This document shows, in pieces, positions 1 through 9,196 of a stretch of DNA of 64,000 nucleotides (the first letter of the stretch is position 1; every line of letters begins with the position of its first letter). The translations under genes were made by a program, and so were the position numbers. The notes under the pieces are model-generated. The model had not been told where the DNA came from and searched no databases. It worked only from the letters and a program-made list of their open reading frames with translations. Origin of the DNA: Planctomycetota bacterium (GTDB taxonomy: Bacteria; Planctomycetota; PLA2; JAEUHO01); contig JADZCA010000052.1 of the NCBI GenBank assembly GCA_020851795.1, positions 1 to 64,000 of the forward strand, in the 5' to 3' direction.

Positions 1-221
1 CCGCGGATCCAGAACCCGCCGTCGTAGCCCGCCGAGCCGGCGCCGCCCACGAGCGACGTGTCCGCCTTCGCCGAGGCGAGGTAGGCGTCCACCGCCGTCT
101 GCACCTCGCGCGACGACGGCGCCGCGTCGATCGAGCACGTCCCACCGACACACTCCGACGCCCACGCGGGCGCCGCGAACGCGAGGGCCAGCGCCCCCGC
201 AGCGATCGTCGTACGAAGCAT
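1..221 (-). CDS. Secreted protein N-terminus, porin-like (partial)
   Basis: Only the first 73 codons are inside the window; the gene runs off the left edge. It starts with ATG preceded by a strong AGGAGGG ribosome site. Residues 1-22 form a typical signal peptide (LRTT basic start, Ala/Leu-rich core, AWA cleavage). The mature part has a short CVGGTC segment, a helical stretch (SSREVQTAVDAYLASA) and then DGGFWIRG. A short helix followed by a GFWIR-type strand is how planctomycete phosphate-selective-porin-like proteins begin, so an outer-membrane barrel is my guess. The visible part is too short to prove it. Confidence 0.6.
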   Translation of the reverse strand, partial: MLRTTIAAGALALAFAAPAWASECVGGTCSIDAAPSSREVQTAVDAYLASAKADTSLVGGAGSAGYDGGFWIR

Positions 222-303
222 GAACCCTCCTTGGCCCGCCGCTCGCGGCGCCGGGCAACCCTGTCGTTTTCGCACAGCGCGCCCCGGGGGCGCAAGCGCG
301 GAC

Positions 304-320
304 GCCCCCGAACCGGGGGG
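304..320 (-). terminator. Hairpin terminator after the M28/PDZ peptidase gene
   Basis: A CCCCCG / CGGGGG inverted repeat with an AACC-type loop begins directly after the TAG stop of the peptidase gene. There is no U tract, as is common in GC-rich genomes. Confidence 0.4.
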
Positions 321-2144
321 CTAGCGACTACCGAGCGTGACCTCTACCGATTGCTCGGCTCCCCCACGCAGGACCTTGACGACCACCCGGTCCCCCGGTT
401 TGGCGGCCGCGAGGGCCTGCTGGAGCTCCCGGAGCCCCCGGACGAGCGTGGGCCCGATCGCGGTGATGACATCCCCCGGTCGCACCCCGGCTTGGGCCGC
501 GGGGCCCCCGTCGGCGACCGAGTCCACCACGACACCCCCGGTGTCTGACCCGGGGGAGGGGACGATTCCGAGGGCGGCCCGGCCCCGCGTCTTGGCGGGC
601 GGCTGGCTGAACGCGAGTCGGTCGTCGCGGTCCGACAGCGTGCGCGTCACGTCGAGGACGAGCGCGCCGATCGTCGCCGCGTCCTTGGCGTTGAGCCGGT
701 CGGCGGTGTCGCGGGGCGTGTGGTACTCGGCGTGGATCCCCGTGAAGAAGAAGAGGACGGGGATCTTCTTGAGGAAGAACGACGTGTTGTCCGACGGCGC
801 GACGCCCTGCGGGTCGTAGGAGAGCTTGAGCCCGTAGGGTGCGGCCGCCGCCTCGACGAGCGCCTGCAGGCCGACCGCGGTCCCGACCCCACCCACCTCG
901 AGCGTCCGGGCCGGGTCGTAGCGGCCGACCATGTCGCAGTTGACCATCGCCACGGTCTGCGCGAGCGGGCGGAGCGGGTGCTCGACGTAGTGGCGGGAGC
1001 CGAGCAGCCCGAGCTCCTCGCCGGAGAACGAGAGGAACAGGACCGAGCGGCGCGGCCGATCCTTGCTCTTGGCAAGCGCCTCGGCGAGCTCGAGGAGCAT
1101 CGCGGTCCCGGACGCGTTGTCATCGGCACCGGGGTGGATCTGGCCTTGGGCCGCGGGGCCCGCGGCGCTCCCGAACCAGCCGCGACCGACGTGATCGTGG
1201 TGCGCCCCGACGACGACGACCTCGTCGCGCAGCGCCGGGTCGGCGCCGACGAGGATCCCCGCCACGTTGCGGGCGTTCCTCTCGCGCCGGCGCTCGAACG
1301 CCACGCGGAGCCGGACCGACGCCCCTGTGACGGCGAACGACGCGGGCTTGGCCGCGGCGTCGCGCCCGATGCGGGTCTCGAGAGCCGCCACCGTCGTCGC
1401 CGCGGGCGCGAGCAGGGCGTCCGCCACCGCGCGCGAGACGAACGCGAACGGGATCGTCGCGCTCCCCGGGACCATCCCGGCCGTCTCGCTCCAGTGCAGG
1501 AGCGGGTCCTTGCCCCCCGTCGCCGTGGCGCCGTCGTTGACCACGAGCAGCGCGGCGGCGTGGCGGGTGGCCGCCTCGGAGAGCTTGCGGCGGAACGTCG
1601 CGCGCTCGGTGAAGCCGCCCGGCCGCGGCGGCTCGCGGCGCACGACGAGCACGACCTTCCCCGTGACGTCGAGGCCCGCGTAGTCGTCGTAGCCGCGGTC
1701 GGGGTCCGCGACCCCGTAGCCGGCGAAGACCACCGGCGCGGTCACCTCGCCCGACGGGCTCGCCGCGACGGGGTTCCACTCCTGCTCGACCTCGGCGGCC
1801 CGGGTCGTCTCGCCGGCCCGCACCTCGAGGAGGTTGCCCGGGGCGAGCCGCGGCAGGTCGATCGTGAACGGCTGGAACCACCCGCCGTCGTCGGCGGCGG
1901 GGGCGAGGCCGAGGCGGGCCCACTCGTCGGCGACGTACTGCGACGCGCGGAAGGCGCCGGGCTCGACCGACATCCGTCCCTCGAGCGCGGGCGAGGAGAG
2001 CCACCGGGCGCGCGCGAGGAAGTCGTCGGCGGTGACCTCGGGGTGCGTGCCGGTCGGCGGCGGCTCCTCGGCGCGGGCGGGCCCCGGCCCGAGGAGGGCC
2101 GCGGCGAAGAGCGACGCGAGGGCGGCGGCGCGGGCGTGCGACAT
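321..2144 (-). CDS. Secreted M28 family metallopeptidase with PA insert and C-terminal PDZ domain
   Basis: Predicted zinc aminopeptidase/carboxypeptidase of 607 aa, exported by a signal peptide (residues 1 to about 24, ending ARAEE). A PA-like insert (about 130-200, VVFAGYGV...GKVVLVVRREP) precedes the M28 core. Visible metal ligands are HHDH at 315-318, GADDNASG around 340, SGEELG around 374, NCDMVG around 404 and HTPRDT around 475, so all five positions are present. A PDZ domain fills the last 85 residues (GLP-like loop, RPGDVITAIG). The start is the ATG before MSHARAAA because the signal peptide begins there; upstream in-frame sequence is Arg-rich and not protein-like. It likely degrades peptides in the periplasm. 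It is a paralogue of the gene at 26.2-28.6 kb, which has a different C-terminus. Confidence 0.88.
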   Translation of the reverse strand: MSHARAAALASLFAAALLGPGPARAEEPPPTGTHPEVTADDFLARARWLSSPALEGRMSVEPGAFRASQYVADEWARLGLAPAADDGGWFQPFTIDLPRLAPGNLLEVRAGETTRAAEVEQEWNPVAASPSGEVTAPVVFAGYGVADPDRGYDDYAGLDVTGKVVLVVRREPPRPGGFTERATFRRKLSEAATRHAAALLVVNDGATATGGKDPLLHWSETAGMVPGSATIPFAFVSRAVADALLAPAATTVAALETRIGRDAAAKPASFAVTGASVRLRVAFERRRERNARNVAGILVGADPALRDEVVVVGAHHDHVGRGWFGSAAGPAAQGQIHPGADDNASGTAMLLELAEALAKSKDRPRRSVLFLSFSGEELGLLGSRHYVEHPLRPLAQTVAMVNCDMVGRYDPARTLEVGGVGTAVGLQALVEAAAAPYGLKLSYDPQGVAPSDNTSFFLKKIPVLFFFTGIHAEYHTPRDTADRLNAKDAATIGALVLDVTRTLSDRDDRLAFSQPPAKTRGRAALGIVPSPGSDTGGVVVDSVADGGPAAQAGVRPGDVITAIGPTLVRGLRELQQALAAAKPGDRVVVKVLRGGAEQSVEVTLGSR

Positions 2145-2258
2145 CGAGGACTCCCGAGGAGGCGGGGATCCAAGCCGCAGGGCACGTCCCTCGTCAACCG
2201 GCGACCGGCGGCGGAGGGGCCCACGCCCCGCGCGCCGCCCGACGGGCGCGGGGACGGG

Positions 2259-2264
2259 TAGGCT
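2259..2264 (+). promoter_or_regulatory. TAGGCT -10 box, start codon 8 nt downstream
   Basis: TAGGCT ends 8 nt before the GTG at 2273, so transcription should begin at or next to the start codon. There is no ribosome site between them. Confidence 0.5.
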
Positions 2265-2272
2265 CTGCCTCG

Positions 2273-3808
2273 GTGCGCCTCCCGATCCGCCCGTCCGCCG
2301 TCGCGGTCGCCCTCGTCGTGTTCGCCGCCACCGGGCGCGCGGGCCCCGTCGAGGACGCGCTCGCGCTGCTGCGCGCCGACCGGCCCGGCGCGGCCGAGCG
2401 CGCCCTGACGACGCACCTCGACCGAGCCCCCGACGACCTCGACGCGTGGCGGGCACTCGGCGAGGTCGAGCGCAAGCGGTGCCGGCTGGCGGTCGCCGAG
2501 GCGGCGTTTGCGCGGGTGCTCGAGCGCGACCCCGCCGACGCCGGCGCGCGTGCGGGGCTGGCCGAGGTGCGCCTGCAGGCCGGGCGCGCGGAGGAGGCCC
2601 TCGCGCTCGCGCGCGCCGCCGCGGACCTGCGGCCGGCGGGACGCCCCGAGGACGGCCGCCCGTGGCGCGTCGTCGCGCTCGCGCTCGCCGAGCTGCGCCG
2701 CTACGACCTCGCCGTCGAGGCGGCGCGGCGCGCCGTCGCGCTGCGCCCCGACGACGCGCGCTGCGCGGAGGCGCTCGCCGCGACGCTGTTCCGCGCGGGC
2801 GAGATGGAGGCGTGCCGGGCGGCGTACGCGCGCGCCGTCGCGCTCGACCCGCGCGCCGAGGAGGCGAACCTGCGGCTGGGCAACGGCTTCGGGCCCGCGT
2901 CGGACGACCGGCCGTGGCTCGACGGCGAGGACGCCCCCGCGTTCCGCGAGGCCACGGCCGCGTGGGACCGCGGCGACCTCGAGTCCGCGGCGCGGGCCTT
3001 CGCCGACCTGACCGCGCGGCGTCCGACGGCGTGGAAGTACCGCCTCGGGCTCGGGCTCGCGCGGGTGTCCCTGCGCCGCCGCGGCGAGGCGTGGCTCGGC
3101 GGCGACCCGGTGTCGCTCTACCTGCGCGTCCCCGCGCCCGAGGTGGAGGGCCTCGAGCGCGTGGTCCCGGGGTACTCGCGGCTGCGCGACGCCGAGCGCC
3201 ACGCGGTGCTCGTCGCGGTCGGGCCCGCGCGCGCGATGCTCCCGGCGATGGCGGCGGCCGGCGCCACGCACGAGGTGCTGCCGCTCGCGTCCGACCTCTC
3301 CGACGCGGCCGCGCGCGCCGACCTGCGGGGCCGGCGCACCTTCGACGGGCGGTGGTACGCGCACCTGCGCGGGGTGGGCGGGGCGCAGGGCGCCACGGGC
3401 GTCGAGAAGCTGCGCGAGGCCGCCGAGTTCGGCTTCCACACCTTCGCGCACGAGTGGGGGCACCAGGTCCACCGCTACGGGCTCGACGCGCCGCAGCGCG
3501 CGCGCGTCACCGCGCTCTACGCGGCGGCGAAGGCGCGGGACGCGTTCCTCGACTACTACGCGGCGGCCGACGAGGACGAGTACTTCGCGCAGGGCTACGA
3601 GGCGTTCGTCTCGCCGCTCAAGCGCGGCTGCCTCACCGAGACCGCGCGGCACACGCGCACCGAGCTCGGCCGCCGCGACCCGGCGCTGCTCGCGTTCCTC
3701 GTCGAGGTGCTCGACGTCGCCTACGAGTCGGAGGACGCGATGCGCGCGCTGCTCGCCGCGGCGCGCGGCGAGGCCGAGGGGCCGCGCCCCGAGCCCGCGT
3801 CCCGCTGA
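2273..3808 (+). CDS. TPR protein fused to a gluzincin-type zinc peptidase domain
   Basis: 511-aa secreted protein. Residues 1-23 are a signal peptide (VALVVFAATGRAG). Residues about 25-230 form tetratricopeptide repeats (DLDAWRALGEVERK, AEAAFARVLERDP, YDLAVEAARRAVALRPDD). The C-terminal domain carries HEWGH at 393-397 (two His zinc ligands and catalytic Glu) and a possible third ligand E443 in QGYEAF, giving the HExxH-x(45)-E spacing of gluzincins. The arrangement resembles the anthrax lethal-factor-like (ATLF) domains found in environmental bacteria; this is family inference. It starts with GTG directly behind a TAGGCT box and has no Shine-Dalgarno. It is divergent from the M28 gene. The substrate is unknown. 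Confidence 0.75.
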   Translation: MRLPIRPSAVAVALVVFAATGRAGPVEDALALLRADRPGAAERALTTHLDRAPDDLDAWRALGEVERKRCRLAVAEAAFARVLERDPADAGARAGLAEVRLQAGRAEEALALARAAADLRPAGRPEDGRPWRVVALALAELRRYDLAVEAARRAVALRPDDARCAEALAATLFRAGEMEACRAAYARAVALDPRAEEANLRLGNGFGPASDDRPWLDGEDAPAFREATAAWDRGDLESAARAFADLTARRPTAWKYRLGLGLARVSLRRRGEAWLGGDPVSLYLRVPAPEVEGLERVVPGYSRLRDAERHAVLVAVGPARAMLPAMAAAGATHEVLPLASDLSDAAARADLRGRRTFDGRWYAHLRGVGGAQGATGVEKLREAAEFGFHTFAHEWGHQVHRYGLDAPQRARVTALYAAAKARDAFLDYYAAADEDEYFAQGYEAFVSPLKRGCLTETARHTRTELGRRDPALLAFLVEVLDVAYESEDAMRALLAAARGEAEGPRPEPASR

Positions 3809-4184
3809 CGCGCGACCGGCGCGCGTCGGCACGCCGACCCGCCGAATTCGCGGAGGACGTGGCCCGTAGGGCGGCGAACGCCCGTCGCACCCCGGTCGGG
3901 CCCACGAGCTCGGCGGGCTGGAGACGATCGCGAGCTCGGTCAAGGCTGGTGGTTCGAGGTTCGCGCAGGGCGCGTCCCTGTCGCATCGTCCGCGATTCGC
4001 TCAGGCCCGCGGGAGCGGCCGCGGCGACCGCGTACTCGCACCGCCGTACGCCGAGCCGCGGCCCGACGACGAGGAGCCTGGGACGAGGAGGAGGGGCCGA
4101 CGGGGCGCTGCGCCCCGGAGGACCGCGATCCCCGGGCCTCAGCGAGCGCGGGCGCCCTCGCCTGCACGCAGCTCGCGAGAGTCT
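3809..4184. other. 376-bp intergenic region between convergent genes
   Basis: No credible ORF or RNA gene. At 3873-3900 it holds a diverged copy of a motif (GCGAACGC..CGTCG..CCCCGGTCGGG) also found near 21.33, 24.3 and 33.73 kb, next to CGAGCTCGGCGGGC, a sequence also bordering the dispersed repeat at 20.0 and 38.4 kb. Confidence 0.4.
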
Positions 4185-5195
4185 CTACCGCCGCAGGGAG
4201 AGGCGCTCGACGGCGAACGCCGGCTCGAGGTCCTTCGCGTCGAGCCCGAGCCCGTCGACGACCGCGCCGATCGTCTCGCCCAGGTTCGCGAACGCGCTCG
4301 TGTACGCGTCGGGCGCGTTGAGGGCGGCGGCGACCTCGGCCGCCATCGTGGCGTAGCCGGGCAGGTCGAGCACGACCGTCCCCTCGGGCACCGGGAGCTT
4401 CGCGACGCGACGGAAGAGCCGCAGCGCCGCCCAGCGCATGCGCAGCTTGCCGGCGTCGTCGCACGCGTCCCACCGCGCCTTGACCAGCGCCCACAGCCTC
4501 CCCATCCGCGCGTAGTGGCGGCGGACCACCGGCCCCGAGGCGTCCATCGCGCGGCGCACCGACGGGCGCACGGCGATGCGCTGCCCCTCGGTGGGCGCGG
4601 CGTCGGCGTTGCGCGCGAGGCCCACGAAGAAGACGACGAGCTCCTCGAACGCGTCCTGCGCCGCGACCGACACCGACGGGTCGGGGGCCGCCGAGAAGGC
4701 GACCGACTTGCGGTCCACCGCGCGGCGGACCGCGCCCTCCCAGGCGTGCGACGAGGCCTTGCTCACGCGCGCGTCGAGGTCGGTGGCGAACGCGTCGAGC
4801 CACGGCTTCGCCGCGGCGGCGTCGTAGGCGGCGCCGGGCGCGGGGCGGATGCGCGCGAGCGCGGCAGCCTGGCGGTCGAACCAGCGGCGCTCGTCGTCGT
4901 CCATCTTCGGCCACGCGGTCTCGAGGCCGTCGCGGACCGTCTGCTCCTCGGTCGCGGTCAGCGTCACGTCGTGGCGCGCCTCGATCAGGTCGACGAAGGC
5001 GTCCACCGTCCCGCGCAGCAGCGGCGTGTCGCCGGCGACGAGCACGTCGGAGGGCGTGCCCTCGCGGAAGCGCGGGTCGTACATCCGTCCGCCGGGAGGC
5101 GGCGCGGGCGCGGCCGGCGGCTCGTCGGCGCGCGCGACGAGCGCGAGCGCCGGGAGGACGGCGAGGAGGAGCAGTGCGCGGCGGGTCGTTCTCAT
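4185..5195 (-). CDS. Secreted protein of unknown function
   Basis: 336 aa. A clear signal peptide ([22 protein letters not shown]) starts at the chosen ATG; nine further in-frame codons upstream are unlikely to be translated. The mature part is mostly helical with charged segments ([39 protein letters not shown]) and no motif I recognise. Lone cysteines and no lipobox suggest a soluble periplasmic protein. It is divergent from hutU with a 55-bp spacer, which may place it under related control. No function is assigned. Confidence 0.7.
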   Translation of the reverse strand: MRTTRRALLLLAVLPALALVARADEPPAAPAPPPGGRMYDPRFREGTPSDVLVAGDTPLLRGTVDAFVDLIEARHDVTLTATEEQTVRDGLETAWPKMDDDERRWFDRQAAALARIRPAPGAAYDAAAAKPWLDAFATDLDARVSKASSHAWEGAVRRAVDRKSVAFSAAPDPSVSVAAQDAFEELVVFFVGLARNADAAPTEGQRIAVRPSVRRAMDASGPVVRRHYARMGRLWALVKARWDACDDAGKLRMRWAALRLFRRVAKLPVPEGTVVLDLPGYATMAAEVAAALNAPDAYTSAFANLGETIGAVVDGLGLDAKDLEPAFAVERLSLRR

Positions 5196-5235
5196 CGGGG
5201 GCCCCGCCCCGGATTCTCGCACCGGTCGGCGCGGC

Positions 5236-5241
5236 TACCAT
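5236..5241 (+). promoter_or_regulatory. TACCAT -10 box of hutU
   Basis: The box ends 9 nt before the hutU ATG at 5251; no ribosome site lies between. Same spacing as the other candidate leaderless promoters in this window. Confidence 0.45.
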
Positions 5242-5250
5242 GCGCCCGCC

Positions 5251-6945
5251 ATGCCGAAGCCCGCCCGGACCGCGCCCCCCCACGACTTCGCCGCCGGCTA
5301 CGAGGGCCCGGTGCGGGCCCCGCGCGGCTCCGCGCGCACCTGCGCAACCTGGACGCTCGAGGCGCCGTTCCGGATGCTCCAGAACAACCTCGACCCCGAG
5401 GTGGCCGAGGACCCCGAGCGGCTCGTGGTCTACGGCGGGACCGGCCGCGCGGCGCGCTCGTGGGCCGACGTCCGCGCGATCCTCGCCACGCTCGCCCGCA
5501 TGAAGCCCGACGAGACGCTCTGCGTGCAGTCGGGGCGCCCGGTCGCGGTGTGGCGCACGCACGAGGACGCGCCGCGCGTGCTGATCTCGAACAGCCAGCT
5601 GGTCCCCGCGTGGGCCACGTGGGACGAGTTCCGCCGCCTCGAGGCGCTCGGGCTGACGATGTACGGGCAGATGACCGCGGGCTCGTGGATCTACATCGGC
5701 ACGCAGGGGATCCTCCAGGGCACCTACGAGACCTTCGCGGCGTGCGGCCGCAGCCGCTTCGGCGGCGACCTCGGCGGCCGCCTCGTCGTCTCGGGCGGGC
5801 TCGGCGGCATGGGCGGCGCCCAGCCGCTCGCCGCGACGATGGCGGGCGCCACCTTCCTCGGCGCCGACGTGGACGCCTCGCGCATCGAGAAGCGCCTCGC
5901 CACCGGCTACGTGGACCGGCGGGTGGACGACCTCGACGAGGCGGTGTCGGCGGCGCTCGCCGCGCGGGAGCGGGGCGAGGCCGTCTCGATCGCGGTGTGC
6001 GCGAACGCGGTGGACCTGCTCGACGCGCTGCTGCGCCGTGGCGTGGTGCCCGACGTGCTCACCGACCAGACGTCGGCGCACGACCCGCTGCAGGGCTACG
6101 TGCCGCAGGGGCTCACGCTCGCCGAGGCGCGCGCCATGCGCGTCGCCGACCCGGCGGGCTACGTCGAGCGCTCCCACCGCGGCATGCGCGTCCACGTCGA
6201 GCGGATGCTCGAGCTGATGGCGCGCGGCGCCGTGACCTTCGACTACGGCAACAACCTGCGCGGCGGCGCGACGAAGGCCGGCGCGACGCGCGCCTTCGAC
6301 ATCCCCGGCTTCGTGCCCGAGTACATCCGCCCGCTGTTCTGCCTCGGCAAGGGGCCGTTCCGCTGGGTCGCGCTCTCCGGCGACCCCGCCGACATCCACC
6401 GCACCGACCGGCTGGTCCTCGAGATGTTCGGGCGCGACCCGTCGCTCGAGCGCTGGGTGCGCATGGCGGGCGCGCGCGTGAAGTTCCAGGGGCTGCCCGC
6501 GCGCATCTGCTGGCTCGGGTACGGCGAGCGCGCCGAGCTCGGCCTCGCGATCAACGACCTCGTGCGCCGCGGCGAGCTCTCGGCGCCGATCGTGATCGGC
6601 CGCGACCACCTCGACACCGGCAGCGTCGCGAGCCCCTACCGCGAGACGGAGGCGATGCGCGACGGCAGCGACGCGATCGCGGACTGGCCCGTGCTCAACG
6701 CGCTCCTCAACACCGCCGCGGGCGCCACGTGGGTCTCGCTGCACCACGGCGGCGGCGTCGGCATCGGGAGCTCGATCCACGCCGGGATGGTCGTCGTCGC
6801 CGACGGCACCGAGGGCGCCGCACGGCGGCTCTCGCGCGTCCTCGCCACCGACCCCGGCATGGGCGTCGTCCGCCACGCGGAGGCGGGCTACGAGGCCGCG
6901 CAGGTCTTCGGCGCGCGCCACCACGTCGACCGTCCCCGCGCGTAG
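5251..6945 (+). CDS. hutU: Urocanate hydratase (urocanase)
   Basis: 564 aa, usual length for the family. Converts urocanate to 4-imidazolone-5-propionate, second step of histidine degradation, with NAD as tightly bound electrophile. Visible family signatures: [11 protein letters not shown] near the N-terminus, Gly-rich NAD loop [51 protein letters not shown] with the conserved Cys, and [17 protein letters not shown] followed by HHGGGVGIG. The start is the ATG after the TACCAT box; the open frame extends far upstream but that part overlaps the divergent secreted protein and is not urocanase-like. The stop TAG is followed 7 bases later by the start of hutI, so the two form an operon. Confidence 0.97.
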   Translation: MPKPARTAPPHDFAAGYEGPVRAPRGSARTCATWTLEAPFRMLQNNLDPEVAEDPERLVVYGGTGRAARSWADVRAILATLARMKPDETLCVQSGRPVAVWRTHEDAPRVLISNSQLVPAWATWDEFRRLEALGLTMYGQMTAGSWIYIGTQGILQGTYETFAACGRSRFGGDLGGRLVVSGGLGGMGGAQPLAATMAGATFLGADVDASRIEKRLATGYVDRRVDDLDEAVSAALAARERGEAVSIAVCANAVDLLDALLRRGVVPDVLTDQTSAHDPLQGYVPQGLTLAEARAMRVADPAGYVERSHRGMRVHVERMLELMARGAVTFDYGNNLRGGATKAGATRAFDIPGFVPEYIRPLFCLGKGPFRWVALSGDPADIHRTDRLVLEMFGRDPSLERWVRMAGARVKFQGLPARICWLGYGERAELGLAINDLVRRGELSAPIVIGRDHLDTGSVASPYRETEAMRDGSDAIADWPVLNALLNTAAGATWVSLHHGGGVGIGSSIHAGMVVVADGTEGAARRLSRVLATDPGMGVVRHAEAGYEAAQVFGARHHVDRPRA

Positions 6946-6955
6946 GAGCCCTCCG

Positions 6956-8287
6956 ATGGCCCGCCGCCGCATCGACCTCCTCGTCCACGACGCCGCGCAG
7001 GTGGTCACGGTGGACGCGGGCGGGCCCGGCCCCGCGCGCGGGGCCGCCGCGATGAACGACCTGCGCGTGGTCGAGGGCGGCGCGGTGGCGGTGGGCCGGG
7101 GCCGCGTCGTCGCGGTCGGGCCCTCCGAGGCGCTCGCGGAGGCGTTCGCGCCGCGCACGCGCCTCGATGCCGCGGGCTGCGCCGTGCTGCCGGGCTTCGT
7201 GGACGCGCACACGCACCCGGTCTTCGCGCGGTGGCGCGACGACGAGTTCGCGCGGCGCTGCCGCGGCGAGACCTACGAGCAGATCCTCGCGGCCGGCGGC
7301 GGGATCCTCGCCTCGGCGAAGGTGCTCGGCGCGACGGCGGTCGACGTCCTCGTCGAGCACCTGCGCCGCGTGTTCGACCACGTGCTGCTGCACGGCACCA
7401 CCACGCTCGAGGCGAAGTCGGGCTACGGCCTCTCGACCGAGGCCGAGCTCAAGAGCCTGCAGGCGCTGCGTCTCGCCGCCGAAGGCGCGCCGATCTCGGT
7501 CGTCCCCACCTTCCTCGGCGCGCACGCCGTGCCCGCCGAGCACGCGCACGACCGCGCGGGGTACGTGCGCGAGGTCGTCCGCGAGATGATCCCCCTCGTC
7601 GCGCGGGGCCGGCTGGCGACGTTCTGCGACGTGTTCTGCGAGCGCGGCGCCTTCACGCCGCGCGAGACCGCGACGATCCTGCGCGCCGCCGCGCGCCACG
7701 GCCTGCGCGGCAAGGTGCACGCCGACGAGTTCGGCGACTCGGGCGGGGCCGCGCTGGCCGCGCGCCTGCGCGCGACGTCGGCGGAGCACCTCGGCGGCAC
7801 GGGGCCCGCGGGCATCCGCGCGATGGCGCGGGCGGGCGTGGTCCCCGTCCTGCTCCCGACGACGAGCGTGTTCCTCCGCCTCGAACGCAAGCCCGCGGCG
7901 CGCGCGATGGTCGAGGCCGGCTGCCCGGTCGCGCTCGCCACGGACTTCAACCCGGGCTCTTCGCCGACGGCCAACCTCGCGCTCACGGCCGCGCTCGGCG
8001 TGACGATGCTCGGCCTGACGCCCGAGGAGGTCGTGACGGCGGTGACGCGCAACGCGGCCGCGGCGGTCGGCGCCTCCGCCCGCGCGGGGCGCATCGCCGT
8101 CGGTCGCCCGGCCGACCTCGTCGTCCTCGACGCGCCGTCGTACGTGCACCTCTCCTACCGCATGGGCACGAACCTCGTGCGCGACGTGGTCCGCGGAGGC
8201 GAGGTCGTCGTCCGCGACGCCCGCCGCACCCCGGCGCGGGAGGGCGGACGCGGGCCTCGGCCCGGAACGCGCACGCGCGCTCGCTGA
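6956..8287 (+). CDS. hutI: Imidazolonepropionase
   Basis: 443-aa amidohydrolase that hydrolyses imidazolone propionate to N-formimino-L-glutamate. Metal-site motif DAHTHPVF, the HADEFGDSGG segment and ATDFNPGSSPT are all characteristic of HutI. A GGAG ribosome site that overlaps the hutU stop lies 6 nt before the ATG, indicating co-translation. The product is the substrate of the formiminotransferase encoded at 10.9 kb. The C-terminal 15 residues are Arg/Gly-rich and probably disordered. Confidence 0.97.
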   Translation: MARRRIDLLVHDAAQVVTVDAGGPGPARGAAAMNDLRVVEGGAVAVGRGRVVAVGPSEALAEAFAPRTRLDAAGCAVLPGFVDAHTHPVFARWRDDEFARRCRGETYEQILAAGGGILASAKVLGATAVDVLVEHLRRVFDHVLLHGTTTLEAKSGYGLSTEAELKSLQALRLAAEGAPISVVPTFLGAHAVPAEHAHDRAGYVREVVREMIPLVARGRLATFCDVFCERGAFTPRETATILRAAARHGLRGKVHADEFGDSGGAALAARLRATSAEHLGGTGPAGIRAMARAGVVPVLLPTTSVFLRLERKPAARAMVEAGCPVALATDFNPGSSPTANLALTAALGVTMLGLTPEEVVTAVTRNAAAAVGASARAGRIAVGRPADLVVLDAPSYVHLSYRMGTNLVRDVVRGGEVVVRDARRTPAREGGRGPRPGTRTRAR

Positions 8288-8544
8288 GGCCCGGGACGAG
8301 CCCGTCGGCGTCCACACCCGAGGCCGTTCGGCGCGCGGGCAGCGCCGTGGCCGCGGGCCGCCGTCGTGACGCCGTTCTCGACGATCGCTCGGAACCGCAC
8401 GCGCGACAGCCTCCGTCGGTGGCGGCTCCCGTAGACGACCGCGGCGACGGCCCGCTGACGGCGCCGGAGTACGCATCCGCCTCTGCCCTTGAGGAGCCCG
8501 TGCGAGGCTCGGGCCTCCCGGAAGCCCGCCACCGAGACGGGCTC
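8288..8544. other. Intergenic region between convergent hutI and VOC gene
   Basis: No ORF. The right end holds the 55-nt hairpin listed separately. A second partial arm (GACGAGCCCGTCGG) lies at about 8294-8307, so the whole interval may be a larger imperfect palindrome like that at 47.5 kb. Confidence 0.35.
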
Positions 8545-8546
8545 CT
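8492..8546 (-). repeat. 55-nt stop-codon-associated hairpin repeat, copy 1
   Basis: On the minus strand it reads AGGAGCCCGT ... ACGGGCTCCT, a perfect 10-bp outer stem enclosing 35 nt with an inner GC-rich stem. The AG of the TAG stop of the VOC gene is the first two bases of the hairpin. It has exactly the same length and placement as the element after mutS at 24020-24074, about 76 percent identical, with a C-G to T-A compensatory change in the outer stem. It probably acts as a terminator or 3' stabiliser. Confidence 0.65.
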
Positions 8547-9090
8547 AACCCGCCTCGACGGCCTCGGGCGCGGCGACGCGGACGGGCTCGAGGCCGAAGG
8601 CCGCGCGCCACGCCGCCGGCGTGAGGAACGCGAGGTAGCGCGCGACCATCGACGGCGCGAGCACCTCGATCAGCTGGCGGTTCTCGAGCCACAGCTCGAC
8701 CACCTGGAACGCGGGGCCGCGGTCGCAGGTCACCGCACGCCACCCCTCGCGGCGCGCGAGCGCGTGCACCGCCGCCTCGGAGAGCGGCGACGCCGCCGCG
8801 ACATGGGTCGCCGTCCACGGGTGCGCGGGGAAGCCGCCCCGCATCTGCACCTCGTAGGGCATCGGCGCCAGACCGTCCTGCGGCGTCCACGGGCGCGCGG
8901 GGCCCGTGCCCGGCGAGAGCTCGGTGCCGAGCGGGTACACCTCGATCGCGGTGCCGTGGGCGTCGCCGGCGAGCGCGACGAAGGAGCCGGGCGTCGGCGG
9001 GAACTCGAACGCCTCGCCGCCGAGCACCTCGGCGAGCACGGCGGCCACGTGGCGCGGGTTGCGGGCGGCGATCGAGACGTGGTGGATCAT
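8545..9090 (-). CDS. VOC-family (glyoxalase/bleomycin resistance-like) protein
   Basis: 181 aa. The start MIHHVSIAARNPRHVA is the typical first beta-alpha unit of a vicinal-oxygen-chelate fold with an N-terminal metal-ligand His; FVALAGDAHGTAIEVYP gives the acidic ligand strand. The middle (HVAAASPLSEAAVHALARREGWRAVTCDRGPAFQVVELWLEN) is the second module. Members are lyases, isomerases or dioxygenases; the substrate cannot be told. Convergent with hutI. Its TAG stop forms part of a hairpin repeat. Confidence 0.75.
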   Translation of the reverse strand: MIHHVSIAARNPRHVAAVLAEVLGGEAFEFPPTPGSFVALAGDAHGTAIEVYPLGTELSPGTGPARPWTPQDGLAPMPYEVQMRGGFPAHPWTATHVAAASPLSEAAVHALARREGWRAVTCDRGPAFQVVELWLENRQLIEVLAPSMVARYLAFLTPAAWRAAFGLEPVRVAAPEAVEAG

Positions 9091-9196
9091 GGCGGTCCTC
9101 CGGGGCGCCCGTCGGCCGGGGAACCCGGTCGCGTCGCCACCATGGAGAACACGGCGCGGGCCCCGGGGCCGCAACCGACCGGGCGCCGTGCGGCGG

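Noticed and set aside
3940..3970. tRNA-like TTCGAGGTTC near 3950
   Set aside because: No acceptor, D or anticodon stem can be formed around it.
1834..4356. 840-codon plus-strand frame spanning three genes
   Set aside because: Low-complexity Arg/Pro product, crosses real genes on both strands and the intergenic region.
4849..5250. N-terminal extension of urocanase
   Set aside because: Overlaps the divergent secreted protein and is not urocanase-like; the -10 box lies directly before the chosen ATG.
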